Shown: positions 9,024 through 17,922, numbered from the stretch's first letter. The stretch: DNA of 64,000 bases from Streptomyces microflavus (GCF_014650075.1 NZ_BMUG01000004.1:496001-560000); one strand, 5' to 3'. Notes: a model not told the origin generated them from the sequence alone. A program made the numbers and translations.

Positions 9024-10046
9024 ATGAACGCTTCCGCCTCCCGGCGCCCCCGCCGCACCCCCGTCTTGATGGCCGGTGCCGTCGCCGCCCTGCTCGTCGG
9101 CGTCTCCGCCTGCGGTTCGTCGGACGACTCCTCCGACACGTCCGGCTCCGCGTCCTCCGCCGCCTCCGAAGGTGCCTTCCCCGCCAAGGTCGCGACGAAG
9201 TTCGGCGAGGTCACCGTCGACAAGCAGCCCAAGCGGATCGTCGCGCTCGGCTGGGGCGACGCCGAGACCGTGCTGGCGCTCGGCGGCCAGCCGGTCGGGG
9301 CGAGCGACTGGCTGCCCTTCGGCGGCGAGGGCGTCGGCCCCTGGGCGAAGGGCATGTACGACAAGGCCCCGGAGCTCATCGGCACGATGGAGCCGGAGTT
9401 CGAGAAGATCGCCTCCCTCCAGCCCGACCTCATCCTGGACACCAAGTCCAGCGGGGACCAGACGCGCTACGACACCCTGAAGAAGATCGCCCCGACCGTG
9501 GGCGTGCCCAAGGACGGTGACCAGTACAAGATCTCGTGGGAGCAGCAGACCAAGATGATCGCCGCCGCCATGGGCGTGCCCGAGAAGGGCAAGGAGCTGA
9601 TCGCGGAGACCGGGAAGAAGTTCGAGGCCGCCGCAAAGGCGCACCCCGAGTTCAAGGACGCCACGATCGTGCTCGGCTCGCGCACCTCCGAGGGGTACGG
9701 CGCGTACGTCGGGGGCACCGGCCGGGTCGACTTCGTCGAGCGCCTCGGCTTCAAGAACAGCCCGGCCGTCGAGGCCAAGGCCGGGGAGAGCTTCTCCGTC
9801 CCCATCTCCAAGGAGAACCTCGAACTCCTCGACGCCGACCTCACGGTGATGACCCCGATCGGCATCCCCGCCACGGACATCAGCAACGACCCGCTCTACA
9901 AGGCGGTCCCGTCGGTCAAGGCCGGGAACGCCCTGATCTTCGACGACCAGGGCATCTCGCAGGCGTTCGCCACGGACTCCGTGCTCTCCGTCTCGTACGC
10001 CCTGGACAAGGTCGTCCCGCTCTTCGCGGAGAAGGTCAAGAAGTAG
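9024..10046 (+). CDS. Iron-siderophore ABC transporter substrate-binding lipoprotein
   Basis: The product has 340 residues. The signal peptide has a twin-Arg-rich N-terminus and a lipobox VSAC with Cys30; a Ser/Asp-rich linker follows, then a periplasmic-binding (FepB/TroA-type, class III) fold with PKRIVALGWGDAETVLALGG and FEKIASLQPDLILD. ATG 9024 is preferred to the in-frame GTG at 8949 because the signal peptide and the iron box define the start. It captures ferric siderophore outside the membrane and delivers it to the upstream permeases. The exact siderophore cannot be told from sequence. Confidence 0.93.
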   Translation: MNASASRRPRRTPVLMAGAVAALLVGVSACGSSDDSSDTSGSASSAASEGAFPAKVATKFGEVTVDKQPKRIVALGWGDAETVLALGGQPVGASDWLPFGGEGVGPWAKGMYDKAPELIGTMEPEFEKIASLQPDLILDTKSSGDQTRYDTLKKIAPTVGVPKDGDQYKISWEQQTKMIAAAMGVPEKGKELIAETGKKFEAAAKAHPEFKDATIVLGSRTSEGYGAYVGGTGRVDFVERLGFKNSPAVEAKAGESFSVPISKENLELLDADLTVMTPIGIPATDISNDPLYKAVPSVKAGNALIFDDQGISQAFATDSVLSVSYALDKVVPLFAEKVKK

Positions 10047-10065
10047 CCCGTGCGGCACGCACGAG

Positions 10066-10106
10066 AGCGCGCCCCGCACCCGGATGGCACGGGTGCGGGG
10101 CGCGCT
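10066..10106. terminator. Strong hairpin terminator after siderophore-binding gene
   Basis: Perfect 16-bp GC-rich arms 10066-10081 and 10091-10106 enclose a 9-base loop between the convergent binding-protein and YceI genes. It can serve both strands. No T-tract, as is usual here. Confidence 0.85.
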
Positions 10107-10161
10107 GCCGTCGTACGGGCCGTGGGCCGGCCGGCGGGGTGCTGCTGTGTTCAGCGGCGGG

Positions 10162-10788
10162 TCACGCCTGCGGTGCCGCCGCCTTGATCGCCGAGATGTC
10201 GAAGGTCAGCTTGACCTTGTCGCTGACCATGACGCCGCCGGTCTCCAACGCCGCGTTCCAGGTCAGGCCCCAGTCGGAGCGCAGGATGTCCGTGCTGCCC
10301 TCGAAGCCGACGCGCTCGTTGCCGTAGACGTCGGTGGCGGAGCCGTTGAACTCCAGGTTGATGGAGAGCGGGCGCGTGACGTCCTTGATGGTCAGGTCGC
10401 CGGTGATCCGGTACGCGTCGCCGCCCAGCTGCTCGGCCCGCGTCGAGCGGAACGTCATCAGGGGGAACTTCTCGGCGTCGAAGAAGTCGCCGCTGACCAG
10501 GTGGCCGTCGCGGTCGCCGATGCCGGTGTCGACGCTGGCGATCTTCACGTCGATGGCGGCGGAGGAGTTCGCCGGGTCGCTGCCGTCCAGGGTCAGGGTG
10601 CCCTCGTGCTCACCGAAGGAGCCGCGCACGTTGGTGACCATCGCGTGCCGCACCGTGAAACCGATGCTGCTGTGGGCCGGGTCGATGGTGTAGGTGCCGG
10701 TCAGGGCGGCCAGCGCCGGGTCCACCGCGGGGGCCTCGATGACGGCGGTCGGGGTGGCGGCGGTCGACTTGCGGTTGAACAGAGCCAT
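10162..10788 (-). CDS. YceI family lipid-binding-fold protein
   Basis: The product has 208 residues. The YceI beta-barrel begins at about residue 31 with the hallmark YTIDPAHSSIGFTVRHAMV, then SFGEHEGTL, GHLVSGDFFDAEKFPLMTFRST and a C-terminal SDKVKLTFDISA. YceI proteins bind polyisoprenoid-like lipids in an extended barrel. This copy has no signal peptide, so it is cytoplasmic, unlike E. coli YceI. A good GGAGGAG ribosome site precedes the ATG. It is a single-gene unit, with repeated TTCAA elements upstream that may be regulatory. Confidence 0.92.
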   Translation of the reverse strand: MALFNRKSTAATPTAVIEAPAVDPALAALTGTYTIDPAHSSIGFTVRHAMVTNVRGSFGEHEGTLTLDGSDPANSSAAIDVKIASVDTGIGDRDGHLVSGDFFDAEKFPLMTFRSTRAEQLGGDAYRITGDLTIKDVTRPLSINLEFNGSATDVYGNERVGFEGSTDILRSDWGLTWNAALETGGVMVSDKVKLTFDISAIKAAAPQA

Positions 10789-10863
10789 GGCTCCTCCTCG
10801 GGGGACGTGTGCGAGCGGTGCTGCGCAGGGGTGGTGCGGGTGCGTCGTCGGCGTTGTTTAACC

Positions 10864-10905
10864 TTCAACGAGATTGACTGTAACTCCATCTTGTTCAAGT
10901 TTCAA
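10864..10905. promoter_or_regulatory. Cluster of TTCAA/TTGA repeats upstream of YceI gene
   Basis: Three TTCAA copies (10864-10868, 10894-10898, 10901-10905) and one TTGA (10874-10877) form an imperfect inverted pair and a direct pair in an unusually AT-rich patch about 75-115 bases upstream of the YceI start. MarR-type regulators often bind such half-sites. The assignment is tentative. Confidence 0.35.
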
Positions 10906-11071
10906 CCTTTCCTCGTGCCGTGCGCGCCCGGCGTGTCGCCCCGGTGCGCCTCCCTGGTGCGCCGCCCTCTGGCGGACGCGCGTAGAACTCGGGCACCATC
11001 TCCCTGTCCGGCGTGCGCGGCCCCGTGCCCGTACGGCCTCTGTTTTGTCATGAGCATGAGGAGAATCACCC

Positions 11072-11596
11072 ATGGTGAACCGCCCACGACTCCGCTCCGC
11101 CCTTACCGCCCTGGCCCTCGTCCTCGGCGCCCTCTTCGTCCCCGGCATCGGCGCCCTCGGCAGCGGCGCCACCGAGGCGCACGCCGTGACCAAGCTGACC
11201 CACGCCCAGGCGACCTCCCGGTTCAGCTCCTCCGGGATCACCTGGTCGTCCTCGGGCGGCTGCTCCAACCGGAACGTCCCCACCTGCACGTCGTTCGACC
11301 AGCTGAACCTGCCGACCGCCCAGGGTGCCCAGACCCTCAGGAGCGCCACCGGCTGCGCGCTCAGGATCACCGGCGGCACGGAGACCGGGCATGCCGGCGG
11401 CACGTACTCGCACTGGAACGGCTACAAGCTGGACTTCGCCAAGAGCACCTGCCTGAACAACTACGTCACCGGCGTCTTCACCTACATCGGCGTACGGGGC
11501 GACGGCGCCCGGCAGTACCAGTCCGGCTCCGGCAACATCTACGCCGACGAGGGCAACCACTGGGATGTGACCTACTACAACTGCGGCGGCTGCTGA
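11072..11596 (+). CDS. Small secreted protein with an M15-like metallopeptidase motif
   Basis: The product has 174 residues with a Sec signal peptide ending near AHA (about residue 36). The mature part has four or more cysteines and the run YSHWNGYKLDF, giving His114-x2-Gly117-x3-Asp121. That is the H-x(6)-D zinc spacing of M15/VanY/hedgehog-type peptidases. A second candidate ligand is His163 in GNHWDV, and His107 lies nearby. This suggests a secreted cell-wall D,D- or L,D-peptidase-like fold, but I do not recognise a named family. ATG with GAGGAGA upstream is a clear start. The neighbours are other secreted cell-wall or polysaccharide proteins. Confidence 0.7.
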   Translation: MVNRPRLRSALTALALVLGALFVPGIGALGSGATEAHAVTKLTHAQATSRFSSSGITWSSSGGCSNRNVPTCTSFDQLNLPTAQGAQTLRSATGCALRITGGTETGHAGGTYSHWNGYKLDFAKSTCLNNYVTGVFTYIGVRGDGARQYQSGSGNIYADEGNHWDVTYYNCGGC

Positions 11597-11620
11597 CCCT
11601 CCCGCACGGGCCGGCGGTGA

Positions 11621-12289
11621 TCAGTCGATCGGGTCCACCGTCGGCCCCTCCCGCTCCAGCAGGTCCCGGGCGAACCGCTCCCACTGCGCGTACCGGCCGG
11701 GGTGCGCGGACCGCTGCACCGCCTGGCACGCCTCGCCCGGCTCCATCGACTCCCAGCCCTCGATCTGGAGCAGCCCCGGGTTCTTTGTCGGTGAGGGCAG
11801 CCCGTAGAAGGACTTCGACGCGGTCGGGACGTGGGTGATCTGCTTCGCCGTGCCCCAGCCCATGCTCGGGCGCTGCTGGAAGATGCCGAGCGAGTCGTTG
11901 TCCACCGGAGTCGTGTGGTTGACGAACGTCGACTCCTGCATGGCCGTCATCAGGGCGATGACCTGCCCCTGCTCCGGGATCCGGGCACCCTTCCCGACGC
12001 CGATGACCGTACGCGCGTGCGCGAGCTGTTCCGGGCCCAGGTCGGACGGGTCGGCGAAGACCGTCCGCAGCTCGCTGTCGGGGGCTGAGCCGAGCAGCCG
12101 TGCTGTCGCGGTGTCCACGCGGCCGGTGGGGTCGAGACCGTAGCTCTGCTGGAAGGCGCGCAGGCCCTGGGCGGTGGGCGGCGGGGGCGCGGTGGCGTGG
12201 GCGGCGGTGGGGGCGGTCAGCAGGAATACGGTGCCGAGCACCGCGAGCGTGCGGCGGGGGAGCCTGTTCTTGCGCATACGGATTCGCAT
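11621..12289 (-). CDS. Secreted lysozyme/transglycosylase-like protein with N-terminal peptidoglycan-binding remnant
   Basis: The product has 222 residues. A signal peptide (about 1-32) is followed by a short PG_binding_1-like helix pair (LRAFQQSYGLDPTGRVDTATARLLG, about 43-67). The domain after it has AMQEST with Glu119, then DNDSLGIFQQRPSMGWGT. That pattern is common in secreted Streptomyces proteins and resembles the catalytic-Glu region of lytic transglycosylase folds. It probably acts on or binds peptidoglycan outside the cell; the activity is not proven. Two in-frame ATGs (12289 and 12277) are possible starts. It is convergent with the M15-like gene. Confidence 0.75.
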   Translation of the reverse strand: MRIRMRKNRLPRRTLAVLGTVFLLTAPTAAHATAPPPPTAQGLRAFQQSYGLDPTGRVDTATARLLGSAPDSELRTVFADPSDLGPEQLAHARTVIGVGKGARIPEQGQVIALMTAMQESTFVNHTTPVDNDSLGIFQQRPSMGWGTAKQITHVPTASKSFYGLPSPTKNPGLLQIEGWESMEPGEACQAVQRSAHPGRYAQWERFARDLLEREGPTVDPID

Positions 12290-12360
12290 ACGGAACGGTT
12301 CCGGGACGCCGGAAAGAAAGTCAAGGATGCGGCGAATAGTATGAATTGATGGTGTGTCGC

Positions 12361-12423
12361 GGCCCGGGGGCCGTGTCGGCCCCGGGCGTGCGAGTGCCCC
12401 TGCCGGCCGGGCCCGGCAGGGGC
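12361..12423. terminator. Double hairpin downstream of GH64 gene
   Basis: One hairpin is at 12361-12387 (GC arms, one bulge). A perfect 11-bp hairpin follows, with arms 12396-12406 and 12413-12423. They lie just after the stop of the minus-strand GH64 gene and before the next minus-strand gene's promoter region, so they probably insulate the two. Confidence 0.7.
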
Positions 12424-12450
12424 GGACTCACCTGGTGGCCGCGTGGGCCG

Positions 12451-13677
12451 TCAGGACCCCACGCTCACCGTGAAGCGGCGCGGGTTCCCGTCGTGCGCGG
12501 CGCCCGAGACATCGGGCTCGCCGTCCGGGCGGACGTCGTCGTACGGGAACGCGTAGCCGATCGGGCTGTTGGCGTGGACCACCCGGGACCAGTGGTTGGT
12601 CACCGGCGTCCGGTAGTAGTCCGCCACCGACGTGCCGTTGGGCTGGCTCGGGTGGCTCAGCATGATCGACCGGTTGAAGCCGGCCGCCAGCCGGGCCAGG
12701 ATCGCCTTCTTGTCGTCGGAGTCGCCCGGGTTGTTGGTGAACGGGCCGTGGTTACAGGTGAAGATGTCCTTCGTCTCCGGCTTGGTGAAGGTGTGGCCGC
12801 CCTCGAAGGTCAGCGTGTCCCCGCTGACCCGGCCCGCCAGAGTGCCCCGGCCGCCCTGGAGGTCGATGCGCAGGTCCTCGGAGCGGTACTTCTCCCACAC
12901 CTCGTCGATCTGCGCGGTGAACAGGTCCCGGAACGGCATCTCGGCGGGCCGGTCGAAGTACGGGGCCATGATGTTCTGCGGCGAGACCACCCGCAGCACC
13001 TTGCCGTCGTCGCCCCGGGTGATCAGCTTGTCCCACGGCTGCCCGTCGGCGGCGGCCTGCGCGGTCAGGTCCGCCGCGATCCGGTCCACCGCGCCCTCGG
13101 GGTGCGGAGCCACGACGTGGGTGCCGTCGCCCTCCAGCGTGATGCCGATCGGGAGGGCCGTGATCAGGTCCACGTAGCTGATGTTGGAGTACAGCTGCTC
13201 GGTGTTGAAGGTGAACTCGGCGAACGCCCAGGTCCGCCCGTAGTTCGGGTCCGTGGGCGTGGCGAAGGCGGGCTCCACCAGGGACGGGCCCGGGTTGAGG
13301 AAGAAGTCCAGCTTGTCGTCGCGGACGAAGTAGACCCGCGCCCCGTACATCTGCGGCAGGGTCAGCAGGACCGGGCCCGCGCCCGCTCCGTTGAGCGGGA
13401 TCGCGCAGTCCACCGGGAGCGGGGTCTGCGGGGCGCCGGGGGAGTCGGGGCGGTAGACACCGCCGTCCGGCTTGAGCAGCACCCAGCGGTCGGTGCCCAG
13501 CTCGTGGCCGGTGACGTACGCGTGCACCGTGCCCGGCAACGACTTGTTCTCCAGAGCCAGTTCACAGGTCGCGGGGGCCGCGGAGGCGCGCGGGCTGAGG
13601 GCGGTGCCCCAGGCGGGGTACGTGAGCGCCGCGGCCGATGCGGCGGCGCCGGTCAGGAACATTCTGCGCGAAATCAC
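12451..13677 (-). CDS. Secreted GH64 beta-1,3-glucanase (laminaripentaose-producing type)
   Basis: The product has 408 residues with a twin-arginine signal (SRRMFLTG) and a cut near residue 34. The GH64 thaumatin-like fold is recognisable throughout, for example LENKSLPG, VHAYVTGHEL and HPSQPNGTSVADYYRTPVTNHWSRVVHA. The catalytic pair is visible as Glu154 (FAEFTF) and Asp170 (ISYVDLI), with the numbering and 16-residue spacing reported for the S. matensis enzyme. It would release laminaripentaose from fungal or algal beta-1,3-glucan. No glucan-binding lectin domain is appended. A LacI-type operator lies 132 bases upstream. Confidence 0.93.
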   Translation of the reverse strand: MISRRMFLTGAAASAAALTYPAWGTALSPRASAAPATCELALENKSLPGTVHAYVTGHELGTDRWVLLKPDGGVYRPDSPGAPQTPLPVDCAIPLNGAGAGPVLLTLPQMYGARVYFVRDDKLDFFLNPGPSLVEPAFATPTDPNYGRTWAFAEFTFNTEQLYSNISYVDLITALPIGITLEGDGTHVVAPHPEGAVDRIAADLTAQAAADGQPWDKLITRGDDGKVLRVVSPQNIMAPYFDRPAEMPFRDLFTAQIDEVWEKYRSEDLRIDLQGGRGTLAGRVSGDTLTFEGGHTFTKPETKDIFTCNHGPFTNNPGDSDDKKAILARLAAGFNRSIMLSHPSQPNGTSVADYYRTPVTNHWSRVVHANSPIGYAFPYDDVRPDGEPDVSGAAHDGNPRRFTVSVGS

Positions 13678-14049
13678 GAGGGAACTCCCGAGTGTGTGGG
13701 GGCCGCAGACGGGTCGTGGGGTGGGGGAGGGGAGAGACCTGACAGTGGGGGTGTCTGCGGGTGCGCACCACTCTCGTCAGGGGCGGAGCGAGCGTCAATA
13801 CTTGTGGATGAGAGCGCTCTCAAAAATTCCGAGTCTTCACAACTCGACGCCCGGAAACGGCACTTGCCGGAACCGAGCGGGTGCGAACCGTGACTGTACG
13901 GAGGCGGCCGCGGCCAAGAGGTGAAGGTGAGGCCGCCCGTGGCCCCCGCGCGGGCCACTTGGACTAACGGACCGGGGTTGTTGGACGGAGACGGCCCCCC
14001 GGGCCGACATTCGTTGACGGTGTCCGGACACGGCGACTACTCAGGGGCC
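13678..14049. other. Divergent promoter region between GH64 and GH101 genes
   Basis: 372 bases without a credible gene. It holds the LacI-family palindrome at 13809-13822 in an AT-richer patch and presumably both promoters. The long open frame that extends the GH101 gene upstream to 13921 has no signal-peptide logic and is taken as noncoding. Confidence 0.7.
13809..13822. promoter_or_regulatory. LacI-family operator palindrome
   Basis: TGAGAGCGCTCTCA is a perfect 14-base palindrome with the central GCGC step typical of LacI/GalR sites. It differs by two symmetric bases from the CebR site TGGGAGCGCTCCCA of Streptomyces. It lies 132 bases before the GH64 start and 228 bases before the GH101 start, so one carbohydrate-responsive repressor could control GH64, GH101 or both. 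No LacI gene is in the window. Confidence 0.75.
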
Positions 14050-17000
14050 ATGTCGCCAAGATTCCCCTCCGCCGGCCTGGTCGCCGTCGCCTCAGCAGCC
14101 GTCCTGGCGCTCGTGGGGACCGCCCTCCCCGCCGCAGCCGCCGATCCGTCCCCCGCACCGGCCGGGGCGGCGAAGCCCAGCGGCTCCGCCACCATCGGCT
14201 CGCCCCAGCTCACGGTCGCCGTCGGCGACGACTTCCCGCGCGTCCTGTCGTACACCGACCGGGCGAGCGGCAAACGGCTCCTGGGCAGTACGCGGCCGGT
14301 CACCGTCGTCACCCTCAACGGCACCGCCCACCCGGTGAAGCTCAAGGGAGCGCCCAAGACCAACGGCTCCGCCGCCCGCTACACCCTGGTCTTCACCGAT
14401 CTGCCCGGCGTCGAGATCGACGCCTCGCTCACCGTCTCCGGCCGGACCACCACCTTCAAGGTGACCGCCGTCCGCGACACCGCCGCGTTCCGGGTCGGGA
14501 CCATCGACATCCCCGGGCACGACCTGATCTCGGTCGGCTCCACCGAGCCCGGCGCCGCCACCGCGTTCACCACGCTGGACCCGGACTCCACCCGTACCGC
14601 CGACGTGTTCGCGAAGGTCACCGGCGACACCGAGCCCGACCCGGCCCCCGTCGGCGCCACCTACGCGATCCTCAGCACCTCCTCCCTCGCCGCCGCCGTC
14701 GAGTCCAACTCCTCCTACGACAAGCCCTCCGGCCCCACCGGCGGCGACGACGCCCGCTTCTGGCGCCAGGCCCGCACCGAGGCCGACGGCGCGGTCCGGG
14801 TCGGTGTCGGCTCGGGCCAGTGGACCTACCGGGGCGAGGGCGCCCCGAAGCCGGAAAGCGGCGAGAACCTGCCTTGGGCGAGGGTCGTCGTCACCCCGGA
14901 CGCCAACGGCGACAAGGCCGTCGACTGGCAGGACGGGGCGATCGCCTTCCGCTCCATCGGCATCACCGCCCCGGGCAGCGAGGAGACCGCCGACCGGGTC
15001 GTCACCCACATCCCGTTCAACTTCGCCAGCCAGGCCACCCACCCGTTCCTGCGCACCCTGGACGACGTCAAGCGGATCTCGCAGGCCACCGACGGCCTAG
15101 GCCAGCTCGCCGTCCTCAAGGGGTACGGCTCCGAGGGCCACGACTCCGCCCACCCGGACTACGGCGGCAACTACAACAAGCGCGCCGGCGGTCTCAAGGA
15201 CCTCAACACCCTGCTCAAGGACGGCAAGAAGTGGGGCGCCGACTTCGGCGTCCACGTCAACGCCACCGAGTCCTACCCGGAGGCCAACGCCTTCTCCGAG
15301 CAACTGGTCGACAGGACCAAGCCCGGCTGGAACTGGCTCAACCAGAGCTACTACATCGACCAGCGCCGCGACATCAACAGCGGCGACCTGGCGAAACGCT
15401 TCCAGCAACTGCGCGACGAGACCGACAAGAACCTCGACTTCCTCTACATCGACGTCTACTACAGCCACGGCTGGATCGCCGACAAGACGATCCAGGCCGT
15501 GCAGAAGCAGGGCTGGACCGTCGGCACCGAGTGGGCCGACAAGTTCGAGCGCGCCTCGCTCTGGTCGCACTGGGCGAACGACCTGAACTACGGCGGGGCC
15601 ACCAACAAGGGCCTCAACTCGCAGATCATCCGGTTCATCCGCAACGGCGAGAAGGACATCTGGAACAACCACCCGGTCCTCGGTCAGAGCGTCCTGGAGG
15701 ACTTCGAGGGGTGGACGGGCGAGACCGACTGGAACGCCTTCACCGCCAACATCTGGCAGCGGAACCTCCCCGCCAAGTACCTCCAGCAGCAGAGGATCAC
15801 CCGCTGGGACGGCAACGACATCACCTTCACCGGCGGGGTGCGCGGCACGGTCGAGGACGGGAAGCGCACCTTCTACGACGAGGGCCGCAAGGTGCTCAGC
15901 GGCACCGACTACCTGCTCCCGTGGGACGGCGGGAAGAAGCTCTACCACTACAGCGAGACCGGGGGCACCAGCACCTGGGAGGTGCCCGGCAAGGGCCCGT
16001 ACACGGTCTACGAGCTCAGCGACAACGGGCGGGAGAAGGTCGCCACGGTCCGCCCGGACGCCGATGGGAGGATCACGCTGACCGCGACCGCCGGACAGCC
16101 GTACGTCCTCTACCCGGACCGTGCTCCGAAGAAGGCCCCTGTCGCATGGGGCCAGGGCACCCCCCTCAAGGACCCCGGCTTCAACGACCGCGCCCTGACC
16201 GGCTGGACGAAGACCGGCACCGCCGCCCGGGACACCGACGAGCAGGGCCGCAACAGCGCCGCCCTCTCCGGGACCGCCGAAGCCGCGCTCTCCCAGAGCG
16301 TCACCGGCCTCAAGCCCGGCAAGCGCTACACCGCCTCCGCCCTCATCGAGGTCGAGCCCGGCGCGACCCGCCGTACGGTGCTGAGCGCCGGCGGGAAGTC
16401 GGTGGCCGTCGACCGCTCCACGGCCGAGGACTTCGTCGCCGCGTCCGACTGGCACGGCACCTCCTTCCAGCGCGCCAAGGTCAACTTCACCGCCCCGGCG
16501 AACGGCCGCACCACCCTGCGCATCGAGGCGGCCGCGGGTTCCACGGCGAGGGTCCGCGCCGATGACGTACGGATCGTCGAGAACGCCCCCGCCACCCGGC
16601 CCGGCACCCTCGTGTACGAGGACTTCGAGGCCGTCGACCAGGGCTGGGGCCCCTTCCTCAAGGGCAACGCGGGCGGCTCCACCGACCCCCGCACCAGCGT
16701 CTCCCAGCTGAACGCCCCGTACACCCAGTCCGGCTGGAACGGGAAGCTGATCGACGACGTGCTCGGCGGGAAGGAGTCCCTGAAGTCCCACGAGGAGAAC
16801 ACCGGGCTCGTCTACCGCACCGCCCCCTGGACCGTCCCGATGAAGGACGGCCACCGGTACGAGGTCGAGTTCGACTACCAGTCCAGCCACGCCGGGGCCT
16901 ACAGCTGGGTCGACGGCTACGACCGGGTCGCGGGCGGCAAGGCCTCCTCCACCGAGACGCGGGCCACCCCGATCGGACAGCAGCGCACCACCGGCCACTT

Positions 17001-17922
17001 CAGCCAGACCCTCACCGCGGGCTGCGGTGACACCTGGACCGGGCTGCGGAAGCGGGCCGGAGCACCCGAGGGCGCGGACTTCGTGCTCGACGGGTTCACC
17101 GTGACCGACCTCGGACCCGCCCCCGCCGGGCAGGAGGCCGTCTGCGGCACGCTGGGCGTCGCCGCCGACGCCGAGACCCTGGAGCCGGGCGCCCCCAACA
17201 CCGTCGAGGCGACCTTCGGCAACGACGAGGCGAGTGCCGCCACCGGCGTGAAGCTGGCGCTGACCGTGCCCGAGGGATGGCAGGCCGAGCCCGTCGGCGC
17301 GGTCGCCTTCGACTCGGTCGCCCCGGGCGCGAAGGTCACCGGCAGCTGGCGGGTCACCCCGCCGGTGGACGCCCCGTACGAGACGTACCAGCTGGGCGCG
17401 GAGGCCACGTACGCCGTGTCGGGCTCCCCGCGTACGCTCGGCGCGCAGACCTCCGTACGGACCCTGCCGCCCCCGCCCACCGAGGACAGCTGGGCCAGTG
17501 ACCTCGACTGGACCGCCTCCCAGAACGGCTGGGGACCCGTCGAGCGCGACCAGTCCAACGGGGAGACCGGGACCGGCGACGGCAGCCCGCTGAAGATCGG
17601 CGGTGTCGCGTACGCCAAGGGGCTCGGCACCCACGCCCCGGCGAAGATCCGCTACTACCTGGGCGGGAAGTGCACCTCCCTCACCGCCGAGGTCGGTGTG
17701 GACGACGTCCAGGCCACGCGCGGCAGCGTGCGGTTCTCCGTCACCGCCGACGGGACGGAGAAGGTGAAGTCGCCGGTGCTGGGGGCTGCCGACCCGGCCT
17801 GGAAGCTCACCGCCGACGTCACCGGCGCGCGGTATGTGGAGCTGGTCGTGGACGACGGCGGTGACGGCAACGGCAACGACCACGCCGACTGGGGCAACGC
17901 CCGCTTCCACTGCGGAGGTTGA
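14050..17922 (+). CDS. Secreted GH101 endo-alpha-N-acetylgalactosaminidase with C-terminal NPCBM domain
   Basis: The product has 1290 residues with a Sec signal cut near residue 35. After an N-terminal beta-sandwich region, the GH101 catalytic domain shows LKGYGSEGHDSAHPDYG, FGVHVNATESYPEA and the probable catalytic pair Asp468 (LYIDVYYSHG) and Glu494 (VGTEWADKF). They correspond to the nucleophile and acid/base of the pneumococcal enzyme. Galactose-binding-like modules, a NEW3 domain (about 1040-1140) and an NPCBM domain (about 1155-1290) follow. The family releases Gal-beta-1,3-GalNAc from mucin-type O-glycans. ATG 14050 places the signal peptide correctly; upstream in-frame extension is discounted. 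Confidence 0.93.
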   Translation: MSPRFPSAGLVAVASAAVLALVGTALPAAAADPSPAPAGAAKPSGSATIGSPQLTVAVGDDFPRVLSYTDRASGKRLLGSTRPVTVVTLNGTAHPVKLKGAPKTNGSAARYTLVFTDLPGVEIDASLTVSGRTTTFKVTAVRDTAAFRVGTIDIPGHDLISVGSTEPGAATAFTTLDPDSTRTADVFAKVTGDTEPDPAPVGATYAILSTSSLAAAVESNSSYDKPSGPTGGDDARFWRQARTEADGAVRVGVGSGQWTYRGEGAPKPESGENLPWARVVVTPDANGDKAVDWQDGAIAFRSIGITAPGSEETADRVVTHIPFNFASQATHPFLRTLDDVKRISQATDGLGQLAVLKGYGSEGHDSAHPDYGGNYNKRAGGLKDLNTLLKDGKKWGADFGVHVNATESYPEANAFSEQLVDRTKPGWNWLNQSYYIDQRRDINSGDLAKRFQQLRDETDKNLDFLYIDVYYSHGWIADKTIQAVQKQGWTVGTEWADKFERASLWSHWANDLNYGGATNKGLNSQIIRFIRNGEKDIWNNHPVLGQSVLEDFEGWTGETDWNAFTANIWQRNLPAKYLQQQRITRWDGNDITFTGGVRGTVEDGKRTFYDEGRKVLSGTDYLLPWDGGKKLYHYSETGGTSTWEVPGKGPYTVYELSDNGREKVATVRPDADGRITLTATAGQPYVLYPDRAPKKAPVAWGQGTPLKDPGFNDRALTGWTKTGTAARDTDEQGRNSAALSGTAEAALSQSVTGLKPGKRYTASALIEVEPGATRRTVLSAGGKSVAVDRSTAEDFVAASDWHGTSFQRAKVNFTAPANGRTTLRIEAAAGSTARVRADDVRIVENAPATRPGTLVYEDFEAVDQGWGPFLKGNAGGSTDPRTSVSQLNAPYTQSGWNGKLIDDVLGGKESLKSHEENTGLVYRTAPWTVPMKDGHRYEVEFDYQSSHAGAYSWVDGYDRVAGGKASSTETRATPIGQQRTTGHFSQTLTAGCGDTWTGLRKRAGAPEGADFVLDGFTVTDLGPAPAGQEAVCGTLGVAADAETLEPGAPNTVEATFGNDEASAATGVKLALTVPEGWQAEPVGAVAFDSVAPGAKVTGSWRVTPPVDAPYETYQLGAEATYAVSGSPRTLGAQTSVRTLPPPPTEDSWASDLDWTASQNGWGPVERDQSNGETGTGDGSPLKIGGVAYAKGLGTHAPAKIRYYLGGKCTSLTAEVGVDDVQATRGSVRFSVTADGTEKVKSPVLGAADPAWKLTADVTGARYVELVVDDGGDGNGNDHADWGNARFHCGG

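Noticed and set aside
13921..14049. N-terminal extension of the GH101 protein
   Set aside because: The extension would bury the signal peptide inside the protein; ATG 14050 places it correctly.
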